From Streptomyces albidoflavus (GTDB lineage: Bacteria > Actinomycetota > Actinomycetes > Streptomycetales > Streptomycetaceae), in contig NZ_JOII01000006.1 of the NCBI RefSeq assembly GCF_000719955.1, positions 386,002 through 450,001 on the forward strand: a stretch of DNA of 64,000 nt. The letters run 5' to 3'. Positions 34,595-43,708 of the stretch are shown piece by piece (the stretch's first letter is position 1; the number at the start of each line of letters is the position of its first letter). The notes beneath the pieces are model-generated. The model was given only the letters and a program-made list of their open reading frames with translations, made no database searches and was not told the origin of the DNA. The translations under genes and the position numbers were made by a program.

Positions 34595-35779
34595 GTGACC
34601 GAAGCCCAGGGCCTCCCCGGGCGGCGCCGGGCGGCCCGCCTCGGGCTCGCCGCACTGCTGGCGGCGGGGTGCGCCCCCGCCTCCGGCCCGCCCCCGCCCG
34701 GCCAGGCGGCGGCCGCCGCCCTGCTCGGCCGGCGCGCCGCCGCCCTGCGGGAGCGCGACCCCGCCGCCTGGAGCGCCACCAGCACCGGCGGCACCGGACA
34801 GGACAGCCTCTGGGCCCGGCTCGCCGGGGTCCCGCTCGCGGGCTGGGCGTACCGGGTCACCGGGGTCCGGGCCGGTGACGCGACCGCCACCGTCGAGGCC
34901 ACCCTGCGGTACCGCCTGCGGGGCGAGGACCCGGCGCCCGCCACCGCCCGGCGCCTCCTCGCCCTCGTCCGCCACGAGGGCCGCTGGCGGGTCCGCTCCG
35001 AAGAGGCCGCGCCGGGCGCCGCCCAGCTCCTCTGGGACCAGGGCCCCGTCCGCGCCCGGCGGGGAAGCTGGGGGCTGGTCCTCGGCACCGGGAGCGCCGG
35101 GGAGCTGGCGGCGTTCGCCCGGCTCGCCGAGCGGGCCGTACCCGTCGCCGACGAGGCCTGGGGCGGCGACTGGCCCCGCCGGGTCGTCGTCCTCGTCCCC
35201 GGCTCGCTGGCCGGGACCGCCGCGCTGCTCGGCGGGGAGCCCGACGCCTACCGGGGCGTCGCCGCCGTCACCACCGGATCGCCCGAGCCCGGCACCCCGG
35301 CCGACCGGATCGTCGTCAACCCCGAGGCGTACCGCGAACTGGACGCCCGGGGGAAGCAGTTCGTCCTCACCCACGAGACCGTGCACGTCGCCACCCGGAG
35401 CGTGACCGGCCCCGCCACCCCGCTCTGGCTCTCCGAGGGCTTCGCCGACCTGGCCGCGCACCGGGCCGCCCCGCGCCCCCTCGCCGCCGCCGCGCCCGCG
35501 CTGACCGCCGCCGTGGCCCGGGGTGAGGTGCCGCGCGCCCTCCCGGACGACGCCGCCTTCGCCTTCGACGGGGACAGCGGCGCGCTGGACCGGGCCTACG
35601 AGGGCGGCTGGCTCGCCTGCCGCCTGCTCGCCGACCGGTGGGGCGAGGAGCGGCTGCGCGCCTTCTACCGGGCCGCCGGGACCCGCGGCGGGCAGGCCGC
35701 CTTCCGCGAGGTGCTGGGCACCACCCGGGCGGAGTTCACGGCTGCCTGGCGGGCGTACCTCCGGGAGAAGCTGGGCTGA
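34595..35779 (+). CDS. Predicted lipoprotein with HExxH-type metallopeptidase motif
   Basis: This 394-residue exported protein has a clear lipobox LAAGC with Cys26. The N-terminal half looks like an NTF2-like or SnoaL-type fold (inferred from WSATSTGG...AYRVTGVRAGDATATVEATLRYRL). The C-terminal half has HETVHVATR followed by LWLSEGFADLAAHR, which matches the gluzincin zinc site HExxH plus a downstream Glu. It would be a surface zinc peptidase; the substrate is unknown. Its last 44 bases overlap the GT87 gene on the other strand. Confidence 0.75.
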   Translation: MTEAQGLPGRRRAARLGLAALLAAGCAPASGPPPPGQAAAAALLGRRAAALRERDPAAWSATSTGGTGQDSLWARLAGVPLAGWAYRVTGVRAGDATATVEATLRYRLRGEDPAPATARRLLALVRHEGRWRVRSEEAAPGAAQLLWDQGPVRARRGSWGLVLGTGSAGELAAFARLAERAVPVADEAWGGDWPRRVVVLVPGSLAGTAALLGGEPDAYRGVAAVTTGSPEPGTPADRIVVNPEAYRELDARGKQFVLTHETVHVATRSVTGPATPLWLSEGFADLAAHRAAPRPLAAAAPALTAAVARGEVPRALPDDAAFAFDGDSGALDRAYEGGWLACRLLADRWGEERLRAFYRAAGTRGGQAAFREVLGTTRAEFTAAWRAYLREKLG

Positions 35780-37031
35780 GCCCCTCCGGCGTGGCACCGG
35801 CCGCGCCGGGCACCGTACGGCGCCACAGCGCCCGGCCCGCCAGCAGGCAGGCCGCCACCAGCAGGCCGTTGCGGACCAGCATCACCCCCACCCCCAGCGG
35901 CGTGCTGCCCACCACGTCGCCGAAGAAGACCGGGAACTCCAGCACCGTCACCGCCGAGGCGGCCACCACCAGCACGGCGGGCCGCGTCATCCCGCTCCCG
36001 GCGAAGAGCAGGCAGACCGCCGCCAGCGCCACCAACCACAGCAGGTACTGCGGGCTGATCACCCGGCTCGTCGTGGTGAAGAGCAGCACCGCCGTGAACG
36101 CCGCGTCGGCCGTCGTGCCCGCCGCGAACACCCGCGCCCGCAGCCGCCAGTACACCAGCCACCCCAGCGCCACCACCGACAGCAGCTGCGCCGCCAGGCT
36201 CACCCCGGCCACCCCCGGGCCCAGGAACTCCAGCGAGCCGTAGTGCAGCTGGACCTCGCCCTGCCAGCCGAAGTACCGCGCCACATGGAAGACCAGCGCC
36301 CCCAGCGACTCCACCTCGGTGCCCCGGTCGCGCTGGGCCGTCAGGAAGACCAGCGCGTTCGGCATCGCGACTGCGAACGCCGCCAGCACCACCGCGCCGG
36401 TCACCGCCGCCGACACCCAGACCCGCCGCACCGCGCCCCGCGCCACCCCGATCAGCAGCAGCGCCGGCCACACCTTCAGCAGCGCCCCGAACGCCACCAG
36501 CGCCCCCATGAGCCGGGGCCGGCCCACCCCGGCCACCAGCGCCGCCACCGCGACCGCCGCCACCATCAGGTCGTAGCGCGCGTACGCCGTCGGGCCGAGC
36601 AGCACCACCCCGGCCACCCAGACCCACACCCCGCGCCGCGAGCGGTCCGGGCCGTGCGAGGCGCGCAGCAGCAGTGTGAGGACCACCGCGTCGGCCAGCA
36701 GCACCAGGACGAAGAAGGCGTGCGCGTACTCCAGGAACGGCAGCAGGGCGGGGGAGAGGATCGCCAGCGCCGCCGCGGGCGGGTACTGCCAGGTCACGTC
36801 GTCGGCCGGGAAGGCGCCGGTGGACAGGACGCCGTACCAGTTCCGGTAGATGACCGAGACGTCGACCGTGACGTCCGGTCCCGGCACCACCCAGACCTGG
36901 AGGACGCAGAGCAGCAGCGCCGCCCGGGTCGCCGCCCAGACCGCCACCGGGGCCAGGACGCCCGCCGTCGGCGGGGGCCGGTCCCCGCCCGTGGCACCCC
37001 TCGTCGCGGTGGCGTCCGTCGTCGCCGTCAT
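35736..37031 (-). CDS. GT87-type polyprenyl-phosphate-dependent mannosyltransferase
   Basis: This 431-residue membrane protein has about 10-12 helices. Residues DVSVIYRNWYGVL with Asp near helix 1-2, WQYPPAAALAILSP and FGALLKVWPALLL fit the GT-C fold of family GT87. The relative at the equivalent place in M. tuberculosis is Rv2181, an alpha-1,2-mannosyltransferase of lipomannan/lipoarabinomannan. It adds mannose outside the membrane to a PI-mannoside or similar glycolipid (inference). The ATG at 37031 has GAGGAG just before it. It is divergent from pimB, a neighbour in the same pathway. Confidence 0.82.
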   Translation of the reverse strand: MTATTDATATRGATGGDRPPPTAGVLAPVAVWAATRAALLLCVLQVWVVPGPDVTVDVSVIYRNWYGVLSTGAFPADDVTWQYPPAAALAILSPALLPFLEYAHAFFVLVLLADAVVLTLLLRASHGPDRSRRGVWVWVAGVVLLGPTAYARYDLMVAAVAVAALVAGVGRPRLMGALVAFGALLKVWPALLLIGVARGAVRRVWVSAAVTGAVVLAAFAVAMPNALVFLTAQRDRGTEVESLGALVFHVARYFGWQGEVQLHYGSLEFLGPGVAGVSLAAQLLSVVALGWLVYWRLRARVFAAGTTADAAFTAVLLFTTTSRVISPQYLLWLVALAAVCLLFAGSGMTRPAVLVVAASAVTVLEFPVFFGDVVGSTPLGVGVMLVRNGLLVAACLLAGRALWRRTVPGAAGATPEGLSPASPGGTPARQP

Positions 37032-37135
37032 CTCCTCGCGTCCCCTCGTCGCCGTACGGGACCAGCCATGATGCCCTTCGGGCCGCCCGGGCCACCATCG
37101 GACACGGCCGTGGCGCCGCGCCCTGGACCGTTGGG

Positions 37136-37141
37136 TACTGT
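37136..37141 (+). promoter_or_regulatory. pimB: -10 box (TACTGT) of pimB, leaderless
   Basis: TACTGT ends eight bases before ATG 37150. No ribosome-binding site precedes the ATG. Confidence 0.5.
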
Positions 37142-37149
37142 CGGGCGCG

Positions 37150-38292
37150 ATGGACAAGACCCTGATCGTGACCAACGACTTCCCGCCGCGCCCCGGCGGC
37201 ATCCAGGCGTTCCTGCACAACATGGCGCTGCGCCTGGACCCGGACCGGATCGTCGTCTACGCCTCCACCTGGAAGCGCGGGCGGGAGGGCGCCGAGGCCA
37301 CCGCCGCCTTCGACGCCGAACAGCCCTTCCCCGTCGTCCGCGACCGCACCACGATGCTGCTGCCCACCCCGGCCGCCACCCGGCGCGCCACCGGGCTGCT
37401 CCGGGAGCACGGCTGCACCTCCGTGTGGTTCGGCGCCGCCGCCCCGCTCGGGCTGATGGCGCCCGCGCTGCGCCGCGCCGGCGCCGGGCGGCTGGTCGCC
37501 ACCACCCACGGCCACGAGGCCGGCTGGGCCCAACTGCCGGGCGCGCGCAGCCTGTTGCGACGGATCGGGCAGTCCACGGACACGATCACCTACCTCGGCG
37601 AGTACACCCGCTCGCGGATCGCCCGGGCGCTCACCCCCGAGGCCGCCGCCCGCATGGCGCACCTGCCGCCGGGCGTCGACGAGAAGACCTTCCACCCGGA
37701 CAGCGGCGGCGACGCCGTCCGCGCCCGCCTCGGCCTCACCGACCGGCCCGTCGTCGTCTGCGTCTCCCGCCTGGTCCCCCGCAAGGGCCAGGACACGCTG
37801 ATCAAGGCGATGCCCCGGGTGCTGGCCGCGCAGCCCGAGGCGGTCCTGCTGATCGTCGGCGGCGGCCCGTACGAGAAGGAGCTGCGCGCCCTCGCCGAGA
37901 CCACCGGCGTGGCACGCTCCGTCCACTTCACCGGCCCCGTCCCCTGGTCCGAACTCCCCGCCCACTACGGCGCGGGCGACGTCTTCGCCATGCCCTGCCG
38001 TACCCGGCGCGGCGGCCTGGATGTCGAAGGGCTCGGCATCGTCTACCTGGAGGCGTCCGCCACCGGGCTGCCCGTGGTCGCCGGGGACTCCGGCGGCGCC
38101 CCCGACGCCGTCCTCGACGGCGAGACCGGCTGGGTGGTGCGCGGCACCCGCCCCGAGGACGTGGCCGACCGGCTCACCACCCTCCTCGCCGACCCCGCCC
38201 TGCGCGCCGCCATGGGCGAACGCGGCCGCGCCTGGGTCGAGTCCACCTGGCGCTGGGACCTCCTCGCCGACCGGCTCCGCGCGCTGCTCTGA
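37150..38292 (+). CDS. pimB: PimB-type GT4 mannosyltransferase (phosphatidylinositol mannoside synthesis)
   Basis: This 380-residue GT-B enzyme of family GT4 starts TLIVTNDFPPRPGGIQAF. It has the phosphate-binding part VCVSRLVPRKGQDTLIKAMP and the family EX7E motif in DVEGLGIVYLEASATGLPVV. It is the counterpart of mycobacterial PimB' (Rv2188c), which adds the second mannose to PIM1 on the cytosolic side. fadD15-like follows on the other strand, as in mycobacteria. It could also act on a related glycolipid. Confidence 0.88.
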   Translation: MDKTLIVTNDFPPRPGGIQAFLHNMALRLDPDRIVVYASTWKRGREGAEATAAFDAEQPFPVVRDRTTMLLPTPAATRRATGLLREHGCTSVWFGAAAPLGLMAPALRRAGAGRLVATTHGHEAGWAQLPGARSLLRRIGQSTDTITYLGEYTRSRIARALTPEAAARMAHLPPGVDEKTFHPDSGGDAVRARLGLTDRPVVVCVSRLVPRKGQDTLIKAMPRVLAAQPEAVLLIVGGGPYEKELRALAETTGVARSVHFTGPVPWSELPAHYGAGDVFAMPCRTRRGGLDVEGLGIVYLEASATGLPVVAGDSGGAPDAVLDGETGWVVRGTRPEDVADRLTTLLADPALRAAMGERGRAWVESTWRWDLLADRLRALL

Positions 38293-38322
38293 GCCGCGAG
38301 ACCCGAGCCCCGAGCCGGTACG

Positions 38323-38362
38323 CCGAGGGCCCGCCCCCCTGTCGCAGGGGGCGGGCCCTCGG
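38323..38362. terminator. Bidirectional terminator between pimB and fadD
   Basis: A 16-bp stem, 38323-38338 with 38347-38362, lies between convergent genes, with an 8-nt loop. Confidence 0.8.
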
Positions 38363-38382
38363 TCTCGTGCACGCGCGGGAGG

Positions 38383-40179
38383 TCAGCGGGTGTAGATCGC
38401 CTCGATCTCGTCCGCGAAGTCCTTCAGGACCACGCCGCGCTTCAGCTTCAGCGAGGGCGTGATGTGGCCCGACTCCTCGGTGAACTGCGAGGGCAGCACC
38501 CGGAACTTGCGGACCGACTCGGCCTTGGAGACCGCGGCGTTGCCGTCGTCCACCGCGCGCTGGATCTCCGCCAGCAGCTCCGGGTCCTCCCGCAGCGAGG
38601 CCGCCGTCGACCCCGCCGGCTTGCCGTGGTCGGCCGCCCAGCGCACCAGGAACTCCTCGTCCACGGTGACCAGCGCGCCCACGAACGGCCGCCCGTCGCC
38701 GACCACCATGCACTCGGCGACCAGGGCGTGCCCGCGGATGCGGTCCTCGATCACGGCCGGGGCGACGTTCTTGCCGCCGGCGGTGACGATGATCTCCTTC
38801 TTGCGGCCGGTGATCGCGAGGTAGCCGTCCTCGTCGAGGGTGCCGATGTCCCCGGTGTGGAACCAGCCGTCGGCCAGCGCCTCGCGGGTGGCCGCCTCGT
38901 TGTTCCAGTACCGGTCGAAGAGGTGCTCGCCATGGAGGAGGACCTCGCCGTCGTCGGCGATGCGCACCACCGAGCCGGGCAGCGGCTGGCCGACCGTGCC
39001 GATCTTCTGGCGGTCCCACGGGTTGAAGGCGGTGGCCGCGCAGGACTCGGTGAGGCCGTACCCCTCCAGCACCGAGAAGCCGATGCCGCGGTAGAAGTGG
39101 CCGAGCCGCTCGCCGAGCGGGGCGCCGCCGGAGATCGCGTACTCGCCGCGGCCGCCGAGGACCGTGTGCAGCTTGCTGTAGACCAGCTTGGCGAAGAGCT
39201 TGTGCTTGAGCTTGAGGCCGAGCGAGGGGCCCTGGGGGGTGTCGAGCGCGCGGCTGTAGGCGATCGCGGTGTCGGCGGCCTTGTCGAAGATCTTGCCCTT
39301 GCCGTCGGCCTGGGCCTTGGCGCGCGCCGAGTTGTAGACCTTCTCGAAGACGCGGGGGACGCCCAGGACCATGGTCGGGCGGAACGAGGCCAGCTCGTCG
39401 GTGAGGTGCTTGATGTCCGGGACCAGGCCCAGGCGGATCGGCGCCATCAGCGCCGCGACCTCCACCAGCCGGCCGAAGACGTGGGCCACCGGGAGGAAGA
39501 GCAGCACCGAGCACTCGCCGGTGCGGAAGAGCGGTTTGAGCCGCGCCACCACGTTGCCGCACTCCGCGAAGAAGCTGCGGTGGGTCAGCACGCAGCCCTT
39601 GGGGCGGCCGGTGGTCCCCGAGGTGTAGACGATCGTCGCCGGGTCGTCGGCGCCGGCCAGCGCGCTGCGCTCGTCGACCGCCTCGTCGCTGAGGCCGGCC
39701 CCGGCCCGCTCCAGCTCGGCCACACCGCCGGCGTCCAGCTGCCAGACGTGCTTGAGGGCGGGCAGCGCGCCCCGGACCGACTCCACCGAGGCGGCGTGCG
39801 CCGGGGTCTCCACGACGCAGGCCACGGCGCCCGAGTCACCGAGTATCCACTCGATCTGCTCCGGCGAACTGGTCTCGTACACCGGGACGGTGACCGCGCC
39901 GGCGCTCCAGATCGCGAAGTCCATCAGCGTCCACTCGTACCGCGTCCGGGAGAGCAGCCCCACCCGGTCGCCGGGCTGGACGCCGGAAGCCATCAGGCCC
40001 TTGGCGGCGGCGCGGACCTCGGCGAGGAAGGCCGTGGCGGTCAGGTCCTCCCACGCGCCGTCCACCTTCCGGGCGATCACGGCCACATCCGGGTGCCGCT
40101 CCGCGTTGCGCCGGACGATGTCGGTGAGATTTCCGTCCGCTGGTACCTCGTACAGGGCCGGAAGGCTGAACTCGCGCAA
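38383..40179 (-). CDS. Long-chain fatty-acid-CoA ligase (FadD15-like)
   Basis: This 598-residue adenylate-forming enzyme activates fatty acids to acyl-CoA. The AMP-binding P-loop YTSGTTGRPKGCVLTH, GYGLTESCAATAFN, the hinge with DGWFHTGDIG and ITGRKKEIIVTAGGKNV, and a C-terminal Lys region all fit the ACSL type. The TTG start at 40179 is eight bases after GAGGAGC. It is the same neighbour of pimB as M. tuberculosis fadD15 (Rv2187). The 279 bp upstream hold only promoter-like sequence. Confidence 0.93.
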   Translation of the reverse strand: MREFSLPALYEVPADGNLTDIVRRNAERHPDVAVIARKVDGAWEDLTATAFLAEVRAAAKGLMASGVQPGDRVGLLSRTRYEWTLMDFAIWSAGAVTVPVYETSSPEQIEWILGDSGAVACVVETPAHAASVESVRGALPALKHVWQLDAGGVAELERAGAGLSDEAVDERSALAGADDPATIVYTSGTTGRPKGCVLTHRSFFAECGNVVARLKPLFRTGECSVLLFLPVAHVFGRLVEVAALMAPIRLGLVPDIKHLTDELASFRPTMVLGVPRVFEKVYNSARAKAQADGKGKIFDKAADTAIAYSRALDTPQGPSLGLKLKHKLFAKLVYSKLHTVLGGRGEYAISGGAPLGERLGHFYRGIGFSVLEGYGLTESCAATAFNPWDRQKIGTVGQPLPGSVVRIADDGEVLLHGEHLFDRYWNNEAATREALADGWFHTGDIGTLDEDGYLAITGRKKEIIVTAGGKNVAPAVIEDRIRGHALVAECMVVGDGRPFVGALVTVDEEFLVRWAADHGKPAGSTAASLREDPELLAEIQRAVDDGNAAVSKAESVRKFRVLPSQFTEESGHITPSLKLKRGVVLKDFADEIEAIYTR

Positions 40180-40445
40180 GACTGCTGCTCCTCATAGGGC
40201 GCCGGCGCCACGACACTGTGCGATGCGACGGTGCGGTCCAAGAACGGGCAGGTGCTCAGTGGGGTGAGCACAACTGGACTGCCCGGACGTTACCCACCGG
40301 TATGACGGTTCCGATAGGGGGTTCCGGACATCTGTCTGATCCATCACACGGCGCGGCGATGCTCCGGGCACCCTAGTCCACCGCCTTTGCCACTGTGAAG
40401 TAAGCGCAGGTCCGGCCGGGTCTACCCGGCACGGGCCCGTGGTTC

Positions 40446-40451
40446 TAGGGT
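40446..40451 (+). promoter_or_regulatory. -10 box (TAGGGT) of the phosphoesterase gene, leaderless
   Basis: TAGGGT ends seven bases before ATG 40459; the in-frame GTG at 40450 lies inside the box and is therefore excluded. Confidence 0.6.
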
Positions 40452-40458
40452 GGCAGAC

Positions 40459-41229
40459 ATGGCGGGTACACGGATTCATGTGGTCAGCGACGTGCACGGC
40501 AACGCGAAGGACCTCGCCCGCGCCGGCGAGGGCGCCGACGCCCTCGTCTGCCTCGGTGACCTGGTCCTGTTCCTCGACTACCGCGACCACTCACGCGGCA
40601 TCTTCCCCGACCTGTTCGGCGCCGAGGCCGCCACCCGCGTCGTCGAGCTGCGCACCGCCCGCCGCTTCGAGGAGGCCCGCGCCTTCCAGCGCACCCTGTG
40701 GGCCGGCATCGACCGCGAACAGGCCCTGGAGGCGGCGGTCCGCCGCCAGTACGCCGAACTCTTCGCCGCCTTCCCCACCCCCACCTACGCCACCTACGGC
40801 AACGTCGACGTGCCCCGCCTGTGGCCCGAGTACGCCCGCCCCGGCACCACCGTCCTCGACGGCACCCGCGCCGAGATCGGCGGCCGCGTCTTCGGCTTCG
40901 TCGGCGGCGGCCTCCCCTCCCCGATGCGCACCCCCTACGAGGTCCCCGAGGAGGAGTACGCCGCCAAGATCGAGGCCCTCGGCGAGGTCGACGTCCTCTG
41001 CACCCACATCCCGCCCCAGGTCCCCGAACTCCTCTACGACACCGTCGCCCGCCGCTTCGAACGCGGCAGCTCCGCCCTGCTCGACGCCATCCACCGCACC
41101 CGCCCCCGGTACGCCCTCTTCGGCCACGTCCACCAGCCGCTGGCCCGCCGGATGCGGATCGGCGCCACCGAGTGCGTCAACGTCGGCCACTTCGCCGGCA
41201 CCGGAAAGCCCTGGGCCCTCACCTGGTGA
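40459..41229 (+). CDS. Calcineurin-like metallophosphoesterase
   Basis: This 256-residue enzyme has the five metal-binding blocks of the family: VVSDVHGN, LGDLV, GNVD, a THIPP block and FGHVHQP. It hydrolyses phosphate esters with two metal ions; the substrate is unknown. The predicted mRNA is leaderless. The next gene, encoding an SRPBCC protein, is 150 bp away and has its own likely -10 (TAGCCT at 41286). Confidence 0.92.
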   Translation: MAGTRIHVVSDVHGNAKDLARAGEGADALVCLGDLVLFLDYRDHSRGIFPDLFGAEAATRVVELRTARRFEEARAFQRTLWAGIDREQALEAAVRRQYAELFAAFPTPTYATYGNVDVPRLWPEYARPGTTVLDGTRAEIGGRVFGFVGGGLPSPMRTPYEVPEEEYAAKIEALGEVDVLCTHIPPQVPELLYDTVARRFERGSSALLDAIHRTRPRYALFGHVHQPLARRMRIGATECVNVGHFAGTGKPWALTW

Positions 41230-41378
41230 CCCGGCCCCGCCCGGCACCGGGGGAGCCACGTGACCTCGCCCACCCCGGCGCGCGGTAGCCTGCACGCGGC
41301 GGGACGCCCGACAGCACCCGGCCGAGGCCGCACCCGGACGGGCCCGGCCGCACCGTTCAGCATGGAGGAGCCACGGCG

Positions 41379-41825
41379 ATGGCGGAACACACCAGCTCTA
41401 GCATCACGATCGACGCGGCCCCGGCCGAGGTCATGGCCGTCATCGCCGACTTCGCCCGCTACCCGGAGTGGACCGGCGAGGTGAAGGAGGCCGACGTCCT
41501 CGCCACCGACGACCAGGGCCGCGCCGAACAGGTCCGCCTCGTCCTCGACGCCGGCGCCATCAAGGACGACCACACCCTCGCCTACACCTGGCACGGCCCC
41601 GACCAGGTCCGCTGGACCCTGGTCAAGTCGCAGATGCTCCGCGAACTGGACGGCTCCTACACCCTCGCCGCCCTCGGCGAGGGCCGCACCGAGGTCACCT
41701 ACCAGCTGACCGTCGACGTCAAGATCCCCATGCTCGGCATGATCAAGCGCAAGGCCGAGAAGGTCATCATCGACCGCGCCCTCGCCGGGCTGAAGAAGCG
41801 CGTCGAGTCCCACCCGGACGCCTGA
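41379..41825 (+). CDS. SRPBCC (START/Bet v1-like) lipid-binding family protein
   Basis: This 148-residue single-domain protein with a helix-grip fold has the typical start SSSITIDAAPAEVMAVIADFARYPEWTGEVKEADVL and ends with a long C-terminal helix. Such proteins bind hydrophobic ligands or act as cyclase-like chaperones. GGAGGAG precedes the ATG. The order SRPBCC, ArsA-like ATPase, small protein is shared with M. tuberculosis Rv2185c-Rv2184c-Rv2183c, so the three probably work together. The role is not known. Confidence 0.88.
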   Translation: MAEHTSSSITIDAAPAEVMAVIADFARYPEWTGEVKEADVLATDDQGRAEQVRLVLDAGAIKDDHTLAYTWHGPDQVRWTLVKSQMLRELDGSYTLAALGEGRTEVTYQLTVDVKIPMLGMIKRKAEKVIIDRALAGLKKRVESHPDA

Positions 41826-41872
41826 CCCGCCCGCCCCACCCGGGGCACCACCCCCGAACAGGGAGGACGACC

Positions 41873-43063
41873 GTGCGCACGGTCCTCGTCACCGGACCCG
41901 GCGGCGCGGGCCGCACCACCCTCGCCGCCGCCACCGCCCGGGCCGCCGCCCGCACCGGCACCCGCGTCCTGCTGCTCACCGCCGACCCCGGCGACCGCCT
42001 CGGCACCGCCCTCGGCACCCCGCTCGGCCCCGCGTCCGTCGAGGCCGCCCCCGGCCTGCACGCCCTGCGCCTGGACGCCGCCGACCGGCTCCGCGCCGAC
42101 CTCCTCGCCCTCCAGGAACGCGCCGCCACCGCCCTGGACGCGCTCGGCGCCACCCCGCTGGCCGCCGACGAACTCACCCCGCTCCCCGGCGCCGAGGAAC
42201 TCGCCCTGCTCCGCGCCCTGCGCGAACTGGCCGCCCTCCCCGACGGCGACCCCGCCCGCCCCGGCCTCGTCGTCGTCGACCTGCCCGCCGCCCCCCGCGC
42301 GCTGGCCCTGCTCTCCCTCCCCGGCGAACTCCGCCGCTACCTCGCCCGGCTGCTGCCCGCCGAACGCCAGGCCGCCCGCGCCCTGCGCCCCCTCCTCGGC
42401 CGCCTCGCCGGACTCCCGCTCCCCGGCGAGGGCCTGTACGCGGCCGCCGCCCGCTGGGACACCGAGCTGGCCGCCGCCCAGGCCGCCCTGACCAGGCCCG
42501 GCACCAGCGTCACCCTCGTCGCCGAACCCGGCCCCGCCGGCGCCGACGCCCTCCGCGAGGCCCGCACCGCCCTCGCCCTGCACGCCCTGCCCGCCGGCCC
42601 CGTCCTCGCCAACCGGGTGCTGCCCGCCGAGGGCGCCGGAGCCTGGGCCGCGCCGCTCCTCGCCCAGCAGGCCAAGACCCTCGACGCCTGGGACCAGGAC
42701 CCCGGCGGCCCGGCCGTCCGCGTCCCGCACCTCGGCCACGACCCGCGCGGCCCCGAGGACCTGGACGCGCTCGGCGTGCCCGCGCCCGGACCCGTACCCG
42801 CCGCCGCCGGACCGCGCGTCGAGGACCGGCTCGCCGAGGACGGGGTGCTGCTGTGGCGGCTGGAGCTGCCCGGCGCCACCCGCGACCAGCTCGACCTGGT
42901 CCGCCGCTCCGACGAACTGGTCGTCACCGCGGGACCGTTCCGCCGCATCCTGCCGCTCCCCGCCGCCCTGCGCCGCTGCACCGTCGCCGGGGCCGCCCTG
43001 CGCGACGGGGCGCTCACCGTCCGCTTCGCCCCCGACCCCGCCCAGTGGCCGCAGGGCCGCTGA
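41873..43063 (+). CDS. ArsA/Get3-like P-loop ATPase
   Basis: This 396-residue ATPase of the SIMIBI class has a deviant Walker A, GPGGAGRTTLAAAT, in which the usual KS/KT pair is RT. Next comes LLTADPGDRLGTALG, the switch region of Get3/ArsA. The middle (~55-230) is helical and very Ala/Leu-rich; the C-terminus (~330-396) resembles the small beta domain of ArsA-like proteins in actinobacteria. No arsenic genes are near, so a membrane-protein or lipid role is more likely than arsenite export. The GTG start follows GGGAGGA. Confidence 0.85.
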   Translation: MRTVLVTGPGGAGRTTLAAATARAAARTGTRVLLLTADPGDRLGTALGTPLGPASVEAAPGLHALRLDAADRLRADLLALQERAATALDALGATPLAADELTPLPGAEELALLRALRELAALPDGDPARPGLVVVDLPAAPRALALLSLPGELRRYLARLLPAERQAARALRPLLGRLAGLPLPGEGLYAAAARWDTELAAAQAALTRPGTSVTLVAEPGPAGADALREARTALALHALPAGPVLANRVLPAEGAGAWAAPLLAQQAKTLDAWDQDPGGPAVRVPHLGHDPRGPEDLDALGVPAPGPVPAAAGPRVEDRLAEDGVLLWRLELPGATRDQLDLVRRSDELVVTAGPFRRILPLPAALRRCTVAGAALRDGALTVRFAPDPAQWPQGR

Positions 43064-43139
43064 ACCCCGTACCGAGGCCGCCGTTCCGGTACCGTCGGAA
43101 GGGAGTACCCCTCCCTTCACCCGCCGCAGGAGCTGGCCC

Positions 43140-43628
43140 ATGAGCGACGCCACCGAGCGCCCCGGAACCGACCGACCCGGCGCCGACGAGGACGCCTGGG
43201 GGCAGGCGTGCGCCGAGGACCTCGCCGCCGAGCGGGAGCGCCGCCGCGCCCGGTACGGCACCCCGCCCGGCTCCGCCGCCGAGGAACTGCGCAAGCTGAT
43301 GGAGGCCGTCACCGGCAAGCTCGCCGAGGGCAACCTCCTCGGCGCCGCCGTCCAGGGCGCCGAAGAGGCCGTACGGCAGGCCCGCGCCGCCGCCGAACCG
43401 GTCATCGCCCGCAACCCGGAGGTCTTCGGCCACCTCGCCGCCGCCGGCTCCGAACTCCTCGCCGCCTACCGCTCCGCCGTCGAGAAGCAGGAGAGCGGCT
43501 GGACCAAGGGCACCGGCGCCGCCACCCCGCCGCCGCGCAAGCCCGAGGAGCCCACCGGCGAGGCACGCCCCGGCGGCCGCCCGGACGACGAGGACCCCGG
43601 CCCCGCCGAACACATCGACCTCGACTGA
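43140..43628 (+). CDS. Conserved actinobacterial protein upstream of glkA (SCO2127-like)
   Basis: This 162-residue acidic soluble protein has an N-terminal charged region, an amphipathic helical centre (EELRKLMEAVTGKLAEGNLL...VQGAEEAVRQARAAAEPVI) and a Pro/Gly-rich tail ending EHIDLD. No domain with known activity was recognised. From the literature I recall that the S. coelicolor gene at this place, SCO2127, affects glkA expression and glucose use; by position and likeness this should be its orthologue. AGGAGCTG precedes the ATG. Confidence 0.8.
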   Translation: MSDATERPGTDRPGADEDAWGQACAEDLAAERERRRARYGTPPGSAAEELRKLMEAVTGKLAEGNLLGAAVQGAEEAVRQARAAAEPVIARNPEVFGHLAAAGSELLAAYRSAVEKQESGWTKGTGAATPPPRKPEEPTGEARPGGRPDDEDPGPAEHIDLD

Positions 43629-43708
43629 ACCCGTCCCGAACTCCCGGACGACGCCCGCCCCTCGGGTACCGTGGCCCGCAGCGGGGCTCGACCTGAACTG
43701 AGGGACAC

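Noticed and set aside
32123..35797. 1224-codon open frame on the minus strand
   Set aside because: It is the antisense shadow of the two NlpC/P60 genes and the peptidase gene; it has no domain and crosses a terminator.
41873..43063. Arsenite-export ATPase
   Set aside because: No arsR, arsB or arsC genes are nearby and the arsenic-binding cysteines of true ArsA were not seen; the neighbourhood is an envelope cluster.
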